Assembly (NCBI GenBank): GCA_009760855.2
Contig: WPIO01000003.1
Span: 6,693,501 to 6,757,500, forward strand
DNA from: Cristatella mucedo
Lineage: Eukaryota; Bryozoa; Phylactolaemata; Cristatellidae
DNA: 64,000 nucleotides
Reading direction: 5' to 3'
Shown here: positions 30,516 through 41,420 of the stretch, in pieces
Layout of the letters: each line of letters starts with the position of its first letter
Position numbering within the stretch: the first letter of the stretch is position 1
Translations under genes and position numbers: made by a program
The notes under the pieces: generated by a model
Told to the model about the DNA's origin: nothing
Seen by the model: the letters and a program-made list of their open reading frames with translations, nothing else
Databases searched by the model: none

Positions 30516-31002
30516 ATTCTTTAAGAGGGCTGAATAGAATCTTGTATTTGCCTCTTTTGAGAGCAGATATCTTTGTTTGCTTCCAGAAAAGGATGTCGTC
30601 TCTTTTTAAAAAGAAGCTAGAGAATGTGTATGCAGAATGACTAACGAGCCCGCTGCCGAGCGGTGCACCGTCGATGCAATGCTTCGCAGTCTGTCTCCAG
30701 AGGGCGCCACCAGTCGTGGAAGGATGCTCAAAAGGCGTTTAACAAAAGGCGTTTTGTGCGGCGCCCTACAGAGTTCTCGCTCAAACATGGTCTATCGGGG
30801 TAACCCTCCGGCTAACGAACTGCTGGAAAAAATTATCTGCTAGGACTGCAGCGACCCCACATGAGTAGTATATATATTGATCTTTTAGTCCCTCCCCCAC
30901 GAAAGCGTGGCAGACCTCGCAGGTGGCCGCCGCGATGCGAGCGGGGATGCTACCGGGCTTAACGACTTGATAAATTAAATTTTCAAAAATAAAAAATATA
31001 AT

Positions 31003-31285
31003 GTATCTCCGTCTTTAACTCCACAAAGCCATAAAGACTGCAAGGATGTTACGCAGGACTGTTGTCCTTAGGGCTCGCAAAGAATAAGCCGCTTTCGGTA
31101 GGATGAAGTCTATTGGCTACCGAACGTTCGGTATCCAATAGACTTCATCCTACGCAGCCTAGAGAAAGTGAGAAGCATAGCTGAGCCAGGATAGCAGCTG
31201 AGCTAGTGAGTACCGCGGAAGTAGCAGCTCAGGACGGCTGGAAAGAATGTGCCATAGTCGGCAGCAGGAGAGCAGGTGTCGTTGA
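31003..31285. repeat. Unclassified interspersed repeat, copy 1
   Basis: TATCTCCGTCTTTAACTCCA and CAAAGCCATAAAGAC here match 38213-38245, and a GCCGCTTTCGG segment matches GCGGCTTTCGG at about 38300. Both copies continue into GGAAGTGAG-like sequence. The element is not one I recognise. This copy carries the palindrome at 31098-31153. Confidence 0.5.
31098..31153. repeat. 56-bp near-perfect palindrome
   Basis: Two 28-bp arms meet without a spacer at AAC/GTT (31125/31126). Arm one begins GTAGGATGAAGTCTATTGG; the opposite strand of arm two is the same apart from one base (C versus A at the twentieth position). It is followed by nothing symmetrical on either side. Confidence 0.95.
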
Positions 31286-31395
31286 AGGATTATAATTCAT
31301 TTTTATAGCGTCCTAAGAGAACTTAATCTCTCTTCAGGCGCTTCGCATATGCCACGGGGCTCGAGCCCACGACCTCGGCCAGACCTTGGTCGGAT
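31285..31395 (-). mobile_element. SINE family A, 5-prime truncated
   Basis: Minus-strand box-B region GGTCGTGGGCTCGAGCCCCG and the AAGCGCCTGAAGAGAGATTA tail are present; the box-A half after ACCAAGGTCTGG is lost. Confidence 0.85.
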
Positions 31396-31604
31396 AGAAT
31401 TTGAGGAAGTGAGTCACACAGCCTAGGACCTGAAGAAACAACAGCTTCTGTCGCCAACGGTCTTTAAGCGGAGGTAATTTGCTGTCCATAGAGGACCTTG
31501 GGGAACATGGAGGATGAGACTAGTGCAGCAGCTCAGCTAGGTATGAAGAAGCCAAGCCGTAGCGGGCCATGTCGGTCAGCGTAAGAACTTTGTTCTATAT
31601 CGAT

Positions 31605-32060
31605 TGATAATAATAATAATAATAACAATAACAATAATAATAATACATTTAATATGGAGCCCTCAGAGAACTCAATCTCTTTCTAGGCACTTTACATTTG
31701 CTGCAAAAGAAGCACGATCGAATGATTATTAGTAGCATGCTCAATAAACAACAAGAATAGCATGCACAGGGTCAGCATCCAAGTATGGTTTGTTGTGGTC
31801 ACCCGCGTCTGGCGAATGAGATCTGACCCCACACGACACGGATTGAACACGACCGGACAAGTGCAATTTGAACCACACCAGTGCCTCCTCAGCCAGACCG
31901 ATTGTTGTTCTGAATCATTCAAGAGGGATATCGTGATCGATAGTGTCGAAGGATAGATCTACAAGCGCTAGGGCAGTGACATTCCCGTCTTCGTTACTAC
32001 ATAGGATGTCATTGATTACGCGGAGGAGAGCAGTTTCAGTAGAGTGCTTCCGCTTATAAT
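31605..32060 (-). mobile_element. LINE family A tail joined to an RT fragment
   Basis: The (TTA)n run and stem-loop tail on the minus strand lie at 31605-31710. From 32045 to about 31905 a reverse-transcriptase fragment reads TETALLRVINDILCSNEDGN, then ALALVDLSFDTIDHDI, the conserved fingers/palm region around the first catalytic aspartate. The piece between is deleted or degraded. Confidence 0.75.
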
Positions 32061-32064
32061 AATA

Positions 32065-32218
32065 TAAATAATAATTCATTTGTATAGCGTCCTAAGAGAA
32101 CTTAATCTCTATTCAGGTGCTTCACATATGCTACGGGGCTCGAGCCCACGACCTCAGCCAGACCTTGGTCGGGGCGAGCACCTTGACCGCTGGACCAAGC
32201 CAGCTCGGCTCGAATCTA
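32065..32218 (-). mobile_element. SINE family A, full length
   Basis: Minus-strand head CCGAGCTGGCTTGGTCCAGC with GGTCAAGGTGCTCGCCCCGA, box B GGTCGTGGGCTCGAGCCCCG, and tail AAGCACCTGAATAGAGATTA with TTCTCTTAGGACGC, ending in AAATGAATTATTATTTATA. Confidence 0.9.
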
Positions 32219-32326
32219 AACTGAAATCTTCTGACCATTCATTCTTTTCAATGTGTGATAAAAGCTATTGAGCACAAATTGTTTCAAGAATCTTTGATTA
32301 AAAAGGAAGAAGAGAAACTAAAGAGA

Positions 32327-32411
32327 GTTTGAAGGTCCTCTGAATCCAACTCAGGCTTTTTAAGTAGCGTTTTGAAGGTCCTCTGAATCCAACTCAGGCT
32401 TTTTAAGTAGC
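32327..32411. repeat. Two-copy tandem repeat of about 42 bp
   Basis: The unit starting GTTTGAAGGTCCTCTGAATC and ending TTTTTAAGTAGCG occurs twice in direct succession. The surrounding 32,280-33,200 stretch has no recognised gene. Confidence 0.9.
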
Positions 32412-33219
32412 GGTCTAATGATAACCGTTTGAAGGACTTGGATACAATCCCATTTTCCGGAGAAGCATTAAAAATCTCACTTATCGCTGGGCTACTTTTT
32501 TCTGCCAGTGAAAATCACAGAGGGCTGCCATAGGGTCTTCAGGAGACGAGCTCTTTTACTTGACTTTATTAAGGTAGCCACATCACATGCAGAAACATCG
32601 GAAGTCTCTCAAGGAATGTCACAGTTTTCGATTTATTAGTTGCTTTAGTCAGAGGAGGCTTAATGGAGGCAAGAAAGTGCGAAATTGTTTCAGTGAAGAC
32701 GGCTGAAAAAACGTTTCGGCCGAGCAGGTTATATCTGGGAGTGAGACCTCTCAGAATTGGCCACAAAATGGTCTACCATTTTATAAATCTCTGTTGGGTC
32801 TGACTGGCCGAACTTCAGTTTTCTCCTGAAAAAAGCCCTGGTTTTTCTAGGCACCCGGGTTTAGACTTCAAGGGAATTTTTTTAATTGGCTAGATCATCA
32901 TCAGAATAAGACTTTTTAAAGCGGCGTTCAAGTCTTCGCTTAACGCGACGCATATTTTGAAGTTGTTTCTAAATTAAAAAGAAGTGCAATTAAAAAGTTG
33001 TGCAGCAAGAACGTAAGCGTTCGTGCCCACACAAGATAGGAATATTGAAATGCCTCGGCGACGTTAAGACGCGTTTGGAACGCAGGCTACGCTGCCTAGC
33101 TACGTGCATTGACCACAGGTGAACTGCGGATGGGCCAGCTTCTGATACGAGTCGAGCAGTACACGCTTGGCGCACCTTCTATCGCATCTTCCCAAGTCAA
33201 GAAAGTCGTTATCGAGGCT

Positions 33220-33298
33220 CCGTTAATAATAATAGTAATAATTATGCACTTGATAAAGCGCCCTCAGAGAACTCAATCTCTTTCTAGGCGCTTCCGCC
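33220..33298 (-). mobile_element. LINE family A 3-prime tail only
   Basis: On the minus strand, AAGCGCCTAGAAAGAGATTG, AGTTCTCTGAGGGCGCTTTA and TCAAGTGCATAATTATTACT, a perfect family tail. The plus-strand 204-codon ORF that crosses it (33109-33723) is therefore not a normal gene. Confidence 0.85.
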
Positions 33299-34186
33299 TT
33301 TACGAGGCGACTCTTGCTTCATACCTGCTTGCTACCAGCTCGAGTCTCCGGTGTATACGTCACCAATATGGTGGGGGCGGTCCAGACTTAGGGGAAGACT
33401 TGGCGAAAACTCAGCAGCCAGACCGGTTCTACTTTTTCCGCCAATACTTCAACCCGGCTTTAAGCCGCCTGTCCTCGGCGAGACGTGCTCCTGTCCTGCT
33501 TCAAGTGGTTCGCTGTGACCAAGACCTGGGGGCGGGGCGGTCCAAGGCCTTAACGAAGGAAGACTTAATGAAGACCCGCTCGTGGTTCTACTTCTGTGGC
33601 CAAGAATTACGCAAGACTGAACGAACGATCCAGCACGGGCACCGTAAAGGGCACGCCTACTGCAATGCTTTTAAAAAGCATGGCAGACGACTTGACTGGA
33701 GAAGTCATCGTAGCGCTCCGTGAGAGTCCATGTTTACGAGGCACTACGAGCTCGCCATCAGTACGAATCAGATGGTGGGGAAGCGGGCGATAAAGGAAGT
33801 CGCAGAAGATTAAATTTCACAGGGAGAAATGCATCGCGGACGGTAATTTCCCGTCGCCTACACAAAAGCAATATTCCCACGATCACTCTGGGATGGGGCA
33901 AGTAGAAAGCAAGACTTGAAGAAAAACTGACCATGTCAACTTCCTACGAGAAGGAAGACCGAATCAGGACACAAGCAGCACAGAAGCAACACTCACCGTG
34001 TACGAGCACTTTACACTACATGCGAGCAAGACTCACCATGTATCGTAGCTTTTCGCGTTGCCTCGCGATACTCTGTGTAGAACTTTCTCTCACAAGGCTA
34101 GTGCTGCCTCAGGCTCTCAGACGATGTACCACTCTATGTGCGCACAAGGGCAGCTAATAAATGAAGCCCGCCATGTGTGACTCGTG

Positions 34187-34445
<259 letters not shown>

Positions 34446-34651
34446 ACTCTCTTTCTGGGGATGCGTAATGTGCAGTACTCTATTCAGGGGAAAGCGAACT
34501 TCGCTTACCTTCGACGAAAGGATCGCCAGCCAAGCAGGTCGTGAAACCCAGAGCGAGCAGGCCGCCGTATGGTGGGAGAGCAGGGCAGATGGCGCTCATC
34601 TCGTCTGCAATACATCGGAGCTCTTTCTCACAGAAAGAAGCGTCAGCAAGC

Positions 34652-34686
34652 GCCGCCGCCGCCGCCGCCGCCGCCGGCCGCCGCCG
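34652..34686. repeat. (CCG)n trinucleotide run
   Basis: About eleven CCG/GCC triplets. The 201-codon plus-strand frame through it gives an arginine tract and is not supported as a gene. Confidence 0.85.
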
Positions 34687-35184
34687 GTTCGGCTTCTGTG
34701 CAAACCGCGCACATCGACGAACCGGTCTAAGCGTCACCCAACCAATAGACTGGCCGGATGTGGCTCTTCAAACGTGCGGTGATTGTGCTAATGGGGAAAT
34801 TCGCGCGCTGAGAAATGTAAGACAGAGGCACCTACGAACAGACAGCACTTACGTATACATTTATATGCAGATCTCACTTATATGCAGCCGGCACTCGTAT
34901 GCAGGCGGCGCTATTAAGATCTTTTAGCCTGCGGTTTCCGTTTGCATCAAACTGAAAATATCTGTATCTCTACTTCAGCTCTGCCACAGAAAATCCCGGA
35001 TATAACAATTCTGGCTGACTGCATATGCGGGACCGACCTCACCCTCAACCAAACATGTTTTCTAATGTCGGATTTTTCGGCGTTTCTTAAATATGCTCCA
35101 TAAAATTGCTAGCGCTCTATGTTAAATTAGCTAGCTACTGCAGCATCTGCCTACCGCGGACGTCCTGATGTTGGCTTAAAGGTA

Positions 35185-35240
35185 CGTTTACCTAGTGGTT
35201 TCTGGAAAATTAGATCATGGGTTCAAATCCTGCCGGCTGT
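35185..35240 (+). mobile_element. Possible tRNA-related SINE head
   Basis: TACCTAGTGGTTTCTGG resembles box A, and 25 bp later GGGTTCAAATCCTGCC resembles box B. There is no acceptor-stem pairing, so it is not a functional tRNA. It belongs to neither family A nor family B as far as I can see. Confidence 0.4.
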
Positions 35241-36506
35241 AAGATTTCTCGCCGATCAATCGTACCAAAAGACCGGATGGTCCGTGGTGCCTAGGTGGTT
35301 CCAGGAGCGTGACGGCAATAATGCTGCCCGAGAGTTGGCAACCGTAGAAAAATCCCGCTGGTTCCACTGTCTTTGGACTTTCTTTCATGAGCCAAAAATG
35401 CACCAGGTTCAGATCTGTTGCACCAGCTCCGTGCACGACAGCAGCATCCACGAAACTAGAGCACGCAGCAGCAGAGAGTTACACTTAACGGTGCCTTTTG
35501 CCCCAATAAGTGGCGCGAGTGAATTAGTTTCGTCGCGTAATATGAGCAAAAAACCTGCAAAAAGCGAATGGCTAGTGAAATCCTCACGCTATTTCCCGGA
35601 GAGTTTTTGAGCGCTGAATGCTCGTTCCGATGACACAGCCGAGGACAATGCGCCGTGTCGGTGACAGATTCTTGGAGTTTGTGTCACAATCCTCTGGTGA
35701 TTGCAATCCTCGTGGTGGCGCCAATCCTCGGAGCACCGCTCTCTAGCACCTTCTTGCTCGCTTCACGGTCAATCAAGTAATGCCGTACAGACTTTAGAGT
35801 TATCCTAAGGCTCGGATGACCTTTTACAGACGTTTTGTGATTTAATTTACTGCTCTAATGCCGAAACATTTCCTGCAGAACACTTCGACGAACTGTGCGC
35901 TAGTTTATCCGACCGTGGGCCATCCGCACAGTGAATATAGACTGCACATATCTGCAGCGAAACAGTTACCTGATGTCTCTCGACTAATTCGGCCTTGGGA
36001 TTTTGTGCGCTGCAGTCGAGCGGCGCGGACCAGTTTTGAAACGGACGCAGCTAGCGTCGTCGACTTAAAAATGCTTATCATCACGCCAGCCTCTCCCCTG
36101 TACGGCGAGCGGAGAGGTGAAAGTCGTCGGCGAAGCGGTGTCCAACGTGCGCTCGTGCTGAAAACCTTTGAATCTACCGGGCTAATCTGCCTAATCTGTA
36201 TAATCTGGCTAATCTGCCAGAGCGCATTACATACGGAAATTCTTGCGAGGCTTTCACACAGCAGAACTCGCTATCGCGAAAAGGTGGCCACATCCGATAA
36301 GTGCCCACCGCTCGGCGCCGAGCCTGCGACGCCGAGCTGGACCCGCTCAGCGAATCCGAGAGAGTCGCGAGTAGTCTGCTGGCGATTGCATCGGTGCTTG
36401 TGCACTGACCAGCCGCGGATTGCTTTTAGGCTTCGCAGACGCGGGGAGACTTTTCGCGCGCGCTTGGTCCTGGGCTAGCAACAAATGAATGGCGCCCGAT
36501 ACTTAC

Positions 36507-36730
36507 CTGGGTAGGCTCGCCTCAGATATTCCATATCTTTTTCGAACAACGACATCTGTCCAAGCTGCAAGAGGAGGCAGACTAGCTGCATCATGATTTC
36601 CAGCCGCTGCTTAGATTTCCAGCCGCTGCTTGTATTTCTTGTATACTTAGTTATGAGCCGATCCAAAGCTAAATAGTAGCCATCTCGCAGGCAGGCAGGT
36701 GCGAGCTGGAGCCATGTGAAGACGGGAACG
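36507..36730 (-). CDS. Orphan internal exon of an unidentified gene
   Basis: The minus strand has an acceptor CTCGCAG ending at 36731, an open frame of 74 codons flanked by single bases, and a textbook donor CCAG/GTAAGT at 36507/36506. The translation looks strongly like protein: VPVFTWLQLAPACLRDGYYL, then ALDRLITKY, then KQRLEIMMQLVCLLLQLGQ and SLFEKDMEYLRRAYP. I do not recognise the family. A 19-bp tandem duplication sits inside it (36595-36632) and shifts the frame relative to a single copy, so either a nearby indel compensates or the exon is damaged. Partner exons were not found upstream or downstream. Confidence 0.45.
36595..36632. repeat. 19-bp tandem duplication inside orphan exon
   Basis: GATTTCCAGCCGCTGCTTA (36595-36613) is followed by GATTTCCAGCCGCTGCTTG (36614-36632). 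Since 19 is not a multiple of three, the duplication changes the frame. Confidence 0.95.
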
Positions 36731-37904
36731 CTGCGAGGACGAGTGCGAGAACGAGGCGCGCGCGCGCCGCCATATAGAATTCATTTTTATAATTCATTTC
36801 ATTTCATTTTGACTGCATTCCCGCGCTGCACGTCTCTCACCTCGCGGTGGCAGCCAGCGGCGTGGCCACCAAGCTAAGCGTGTACGCTGCGTATAATTTT
36901 TACTCACTTGCAACGGATACAACTACAGACAGGCACGGGCAACAACAGACAGGGCCCAGCAATGGCGAGTGGGTTCGCTCCGGCAACAGCAATCTGGACG
37001 ACTGCCAGCGTTCCGCTTCAGCACCGTACCGCAACGAACTTCGGCATAGTACCGCAAAACTGCAACTCTGTGCTCATTGGCTCCTCGTATCGCTGCAAGA
37101 TCCCGTCATCCCGAGCTTTCGCGCGCATGCGCGGATGATGAGCGCCCGAGCAAATGCGAGCCTGCTCTGCGCGGCTCGCGCTTACGTCTGCGACTCGTTA
37201 AGCAGCAGCGCTCAACTTAACGAGGGCATGACTAATTATTAATTAGTCGCAATTAATCGTGGCAACTCGGAAGAAGACGTAGAGAGCGAACATAACGGAA
37301 AAGAGAGTGCCCATGAGAGCCGCGAAGGTTCATGATGGCACGCCGCTACTTCTTTCGAAGTTGCGTAGAGCGACGGAAGAGTGCCGCCAGGTCAAGGCCT
37401 GGGACGTCACGAAGGCATTTCCTGTGGCTCTCTCGCTAACAGCGCGCCGGTTCAGAGTCGGTCTCTTTAGGCTGTGGGCCAAAGGTCGGCGAGCTGGAAT
37501 GAGGGCCAAAAGCTTCTAGAATCCTATTTTAGGGAATCGGTTGAACACTTTCCGCACGGTCCTCTTGAAAGACCAACGTACCAGTCTCCGCCGCAGAACG
37601 GTGTGTCCATTCCTAAAGCCTTTTCTGTTTAATCTCCCGGACTAGCGTCAGCAAGCATGGCCGCTGTGATGCCGATGTAGCTTCTTGCGATTGGCAATAA
37701 ATATCCATCTTTTGTTCGGCCATGCGAGGGCGTGCGAGACTGCTCAAACTCACAAGCATAGCACTCGGACTTTAAAGCAGCTCTGCAGGCTGCTCAGCGA
37801 CAACGATCGCTGGTATTAACCGTAACGAGTCTCCTCCTAAGGATGTTCAGGCCATACAGCCAATTCCGGAGGCTCTAGGTCGGGACCAGAGGGTGTATAT
37901 CATA

Positions 37905-38045
37905 TATAATTCATTTGTATAGCGCCCTAAGAGGACTTGGTCTCTACTCATGCTCTTCACATATGCCGCGGGGCTTGAGCCCACGACCTCGGCTAGACCT
38001 TGGTTGGGGCGAGCATCTTAACCACTGGGCCAAACCAGCTCGGCA
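37905..38045 (-). mobile_element. SINE family A, full length
   Basis: Minus-strand head GCCGAGCTGGTTTGGCCCAG with GTGGTTAAGATGCTCGCCCC, box B GGTCGTGGGCTCAAGCCC, and the tail with AGAGACCAAGTCCTCTTAGG and GCGCTATACAAATGAATTA. Confidence 0.9.
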
Positions 38046-38204
38046 GAGGGAGGCCAAATGAATAAGATCTAGTCAGCCTTTAGCCCAAATCTCTCCCGAA
38101 AGCCCGGCTGATGGACAACTCTAGGGGCTTCTCTCGCGGGCCGCCTTCGGGCTGCGGATTCGAGTGGCTTCTCCAGAGGGAGATCGATAATATATTTCAG
38201 ATTG

Positions 38205-38710
<506 letters not shown>

Positions 38711-38959
38711 TTACTGATTCGACGGTTGACTGAAGTCATCGATCGACGGGGGTAAAGCCGTAAGGATACAAAACTCTGCCGCCCAGGAGGCTGCAGCCAT
38801 GGGGGGATGAGCTAGATCTTGGGCTGCTTGACCAGGTCGCCTCGGTTTACAGTGTGGGAGGAGAGCTATCTTTGAAAGGGAGCGATCGCAGCTTTTATAG
38901 GCACTAAAGACGCAATTCCTTTTACACTGGTCTGAAGACCTGTGCCGATCGGCTCTCGC

Positions 38960-39640
38960 CTTCGGCGCACAGCTTCACCGCGCTCTCCATTTCTGGATGA
39001 AGGCTCTGGCTCCAGCCCACCTGCAGGAAGTACTCCCCCAACAGGCGAAGAATCGCACAGCCCGCTGTCTGACTCGAATCGTTTAGCAATACCTCATACG
39101 AACCTCAAAAACCGTTGGAGACCGTGCCTTTAGTTCCTATGCTCCCAAAGCCGGGAACTCACTACCGACGTACGTCACAACATCCCCTGACGTGACGACT
39201 TTTAAAAAGAAGCTTAAAGCGCACCTGTTTATTGCATCATTTGGTGGGTCTTTGTGATTACTTGTGATTACGTCCTTCCCGTGCATGTACCTGCTGACAC
39301 TATGATTGCTGCTTGCGGATGTTACCACACCAAATTTGGTAAATCCTTTATGTTGGGTCTGCTGTACCGCGACAGCAGACTACTCCCGCGGAAGCTGCTG
39401 AGGCGAAAACAGCGGACCCACTTGCAGCAGCTGTTTCCCAGCCAGTGTACTGGCCGTGCAGCCCGATTCCGATTAATTTCGATTCCGAATAATAAACGGT
39501 ATCTGCCCGAGCCTTCTTGATCTGTGCGCGACTGCCAACACAAACATAGCACTTTATATGCAGCATCTGCAAAGTGCCTAAAGAGATTCAGTTCTCAGAG
39601 GGCGCTATACAAATGTATTATAATTATTGCTATTATTAAG
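38960..39640 (+). mobile_element. LINE family A C-terminal and 3-prime fragment
   Basis: The degraded plus-strand C-terminus shows SGSSPPAGSTPPTGEES out of frame and then, in the proper frame, NLKTVGDRAFSSYAPKAGNS and SPDVTTFKKKLKAHLF at about 39100-39230. The 3-prime tail with AAAGTGCCTAAAGAGATTCA and GTTCTCAGAGGGCGCTATAC ends near 39640 with TTATTATTAA. Confidence 0.8.
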
Positions 39641-39934
39641 GCTTGCTTTGGGCTTGAGGCTTCGCGCTCTGCCAAAATGGAAACTAAAATGCTACAGAGG
39701 AGCTGAAGAGCAACGTCTGGGCAGCACGCCTTCGGCTAGCAGCGTCAAAGTGTTGCGTAAAGGTCGTCAAATGCCGCATGTCGCTCCCATTGCTATGGAA
39801 CTCTCGGTTGCAGGAGGGCCATACCGGAGGCTTCCGGTACCGGGCGCGACTGACCGAACGTGGTCTCCACCATGCTCGTGTGTTATCACTCGTACTGCAC
39901 TATCAACAATATATGCCTGGGTATGATTTGAAAG

Positions 39935-40050
39935 GTAACTTATTTTGTACAGCGCTCTCAGAGAACTGAGTATCTATCCAAGCACTTTGCAATGCCGTAG
40001 TGCCCGAACCCACGTTAGCGATTCCCACACAGGCCGGTACTATCGGACAG
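39935..40050 (-). mobile_element. SINE family A, heavily degraded
   Basis: The minus strand retains the tail AAAGTGCTTGGATAGATACT with CAGTTCTCTGAGAGCGCTGT and a trace of box B (GGGTTCGGGC). The head is mostly lost. Confidence 0.5.
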
Positions 40051-41059
40051 GCGCGACACGCTGGTTTCTGGGCGCTTGCACTACCGCTTGCGCCGGTACG
40101 AGCAAGCTGCGACCGTCATCCACCATCTTTGGGGTCAGCCGAAATTTAGCAACAGCTCGCCTCTTCCGGTGAGCGGAACAGCTAGGGCAACTACTATTGC
40201 TGCGGTCCCTAAGATCGGCGAGCGTAACTTACCAGCTTCGCATTTTGATCTAGGAGGAGTAAAATAATGCACGGAAGAGCTCGAGACCCGTAACCACTCA
40301 TTACGCGGGTTGCCAGCGATGCGACAGCTCCGCAGAACCCGCGAGCCGTGGGAAATGGCAGCTGTTGGGCCGCGCTTCTCCAGCTTATCTCGACCGTGCG
40401 ACGCAAAAGTGGACAACGTCGGTTCCTGGAACTGGCAAATGAGGTGGAGACGATTGAATAACATAAGGATATATATATATATAATATATAATGTATAATA
40501 GTGGCTAGCGTGCATCTGCGTAAACTCGCCAGGAAATTCAATTTGAAAATTAAAGACCCTGCATATAATAATGGTACAGCTGCTCAAAGGCTTGTGCGCA
40601 ATCACTCACTGACGGGCACACACCTTCGCTAAGACTGACTGCTACGGTCAGATCTTTGCGGCGTTTAAATGCGTAATCAGATAAGGTACTGATCAAAAGT
40701 ATGCTCGCAATTATTTCGTAATTCAAAGCCCAATACAATGTACAATTTCAACCATGACAGTGTACGTCATAGCAAAAGATGGTAAAACAAAACAACCACT
40801 TTTTTGATGACGCGACACTCAGCTGCATCGTCTTAAAAGTAGGATAAGGATAAACTATCGGAATAAAGTAAGAGTGACGTCGATGACTCGTGATTACTGA
40901 GGACTCGTAGCTCACTCGCATGCAGAGTTATGTAAGTTGATTATGATAAGTGACAATATTAATATATGTTTGCGTACAATCTTCAGAGGACTAATTGCCT
41001 GTATATGCTATTCACATTGGCTGAAGAAAAATCACAGGAGCTGTTTAGTTGCTTCAGCG

Positions 41060-41420
41060 GGACACTCGGACTGAATGTGCCCAGTTTTACATTGGTTAGT
41101 CACACTACAGGGCTCCGTGCTAGGTCCGGTTCTTTTCACGGTTTATACTCTCCCTCTTGCTGATGTGATTGCTAAGCACAATCTAGGCTTTCAATTCTAT
41201 AAGGATGACACTAAGTTGTACCTTTGCTTTGATTCCTCCCAGCTTTCGAGCACCTCAAATTCTCTCAATTCACTTGCTGCATGTATTGATGACATCCGCA
41301 CATAGACGGCAGCAAGTTTTCTATACTAAACGGTGATAAAACTAACTTACTAGTTATGGGCAAACCAAGTGTGATTCACAAATAAGGAAGGCTGACCCTC
41401 AAAATTGGCTCTGCCAGCAT
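41060..41420 (+). mobile_element. LINE family A RT fragment
   Basis: VTLQGSVLGPVLFTVYTLPL is read at about 41097-41160, followed by ADVIAKHNLGFQFYKDDTKL at about 41157-41217. The YADD box is changed to YKDD, so even an intact protein would lack the first catalytic aspartate of the pair. It is repeated downstream at 41600-41740, meaning two tandem copies. Confidence 0.85.

Noticed and set aside
33109-33723. 204-codon plus-strand ORF
   Set aside because: Its first part runs antisense through a LINE tail, no motif is visible, and composition is irregular.
35858-36478. 206-codon plus-strand ORF
   Set aside because: No recognisable domain, repetitive TAATCTG content near 36,180, and it runs into the orphan exon on the other strand.
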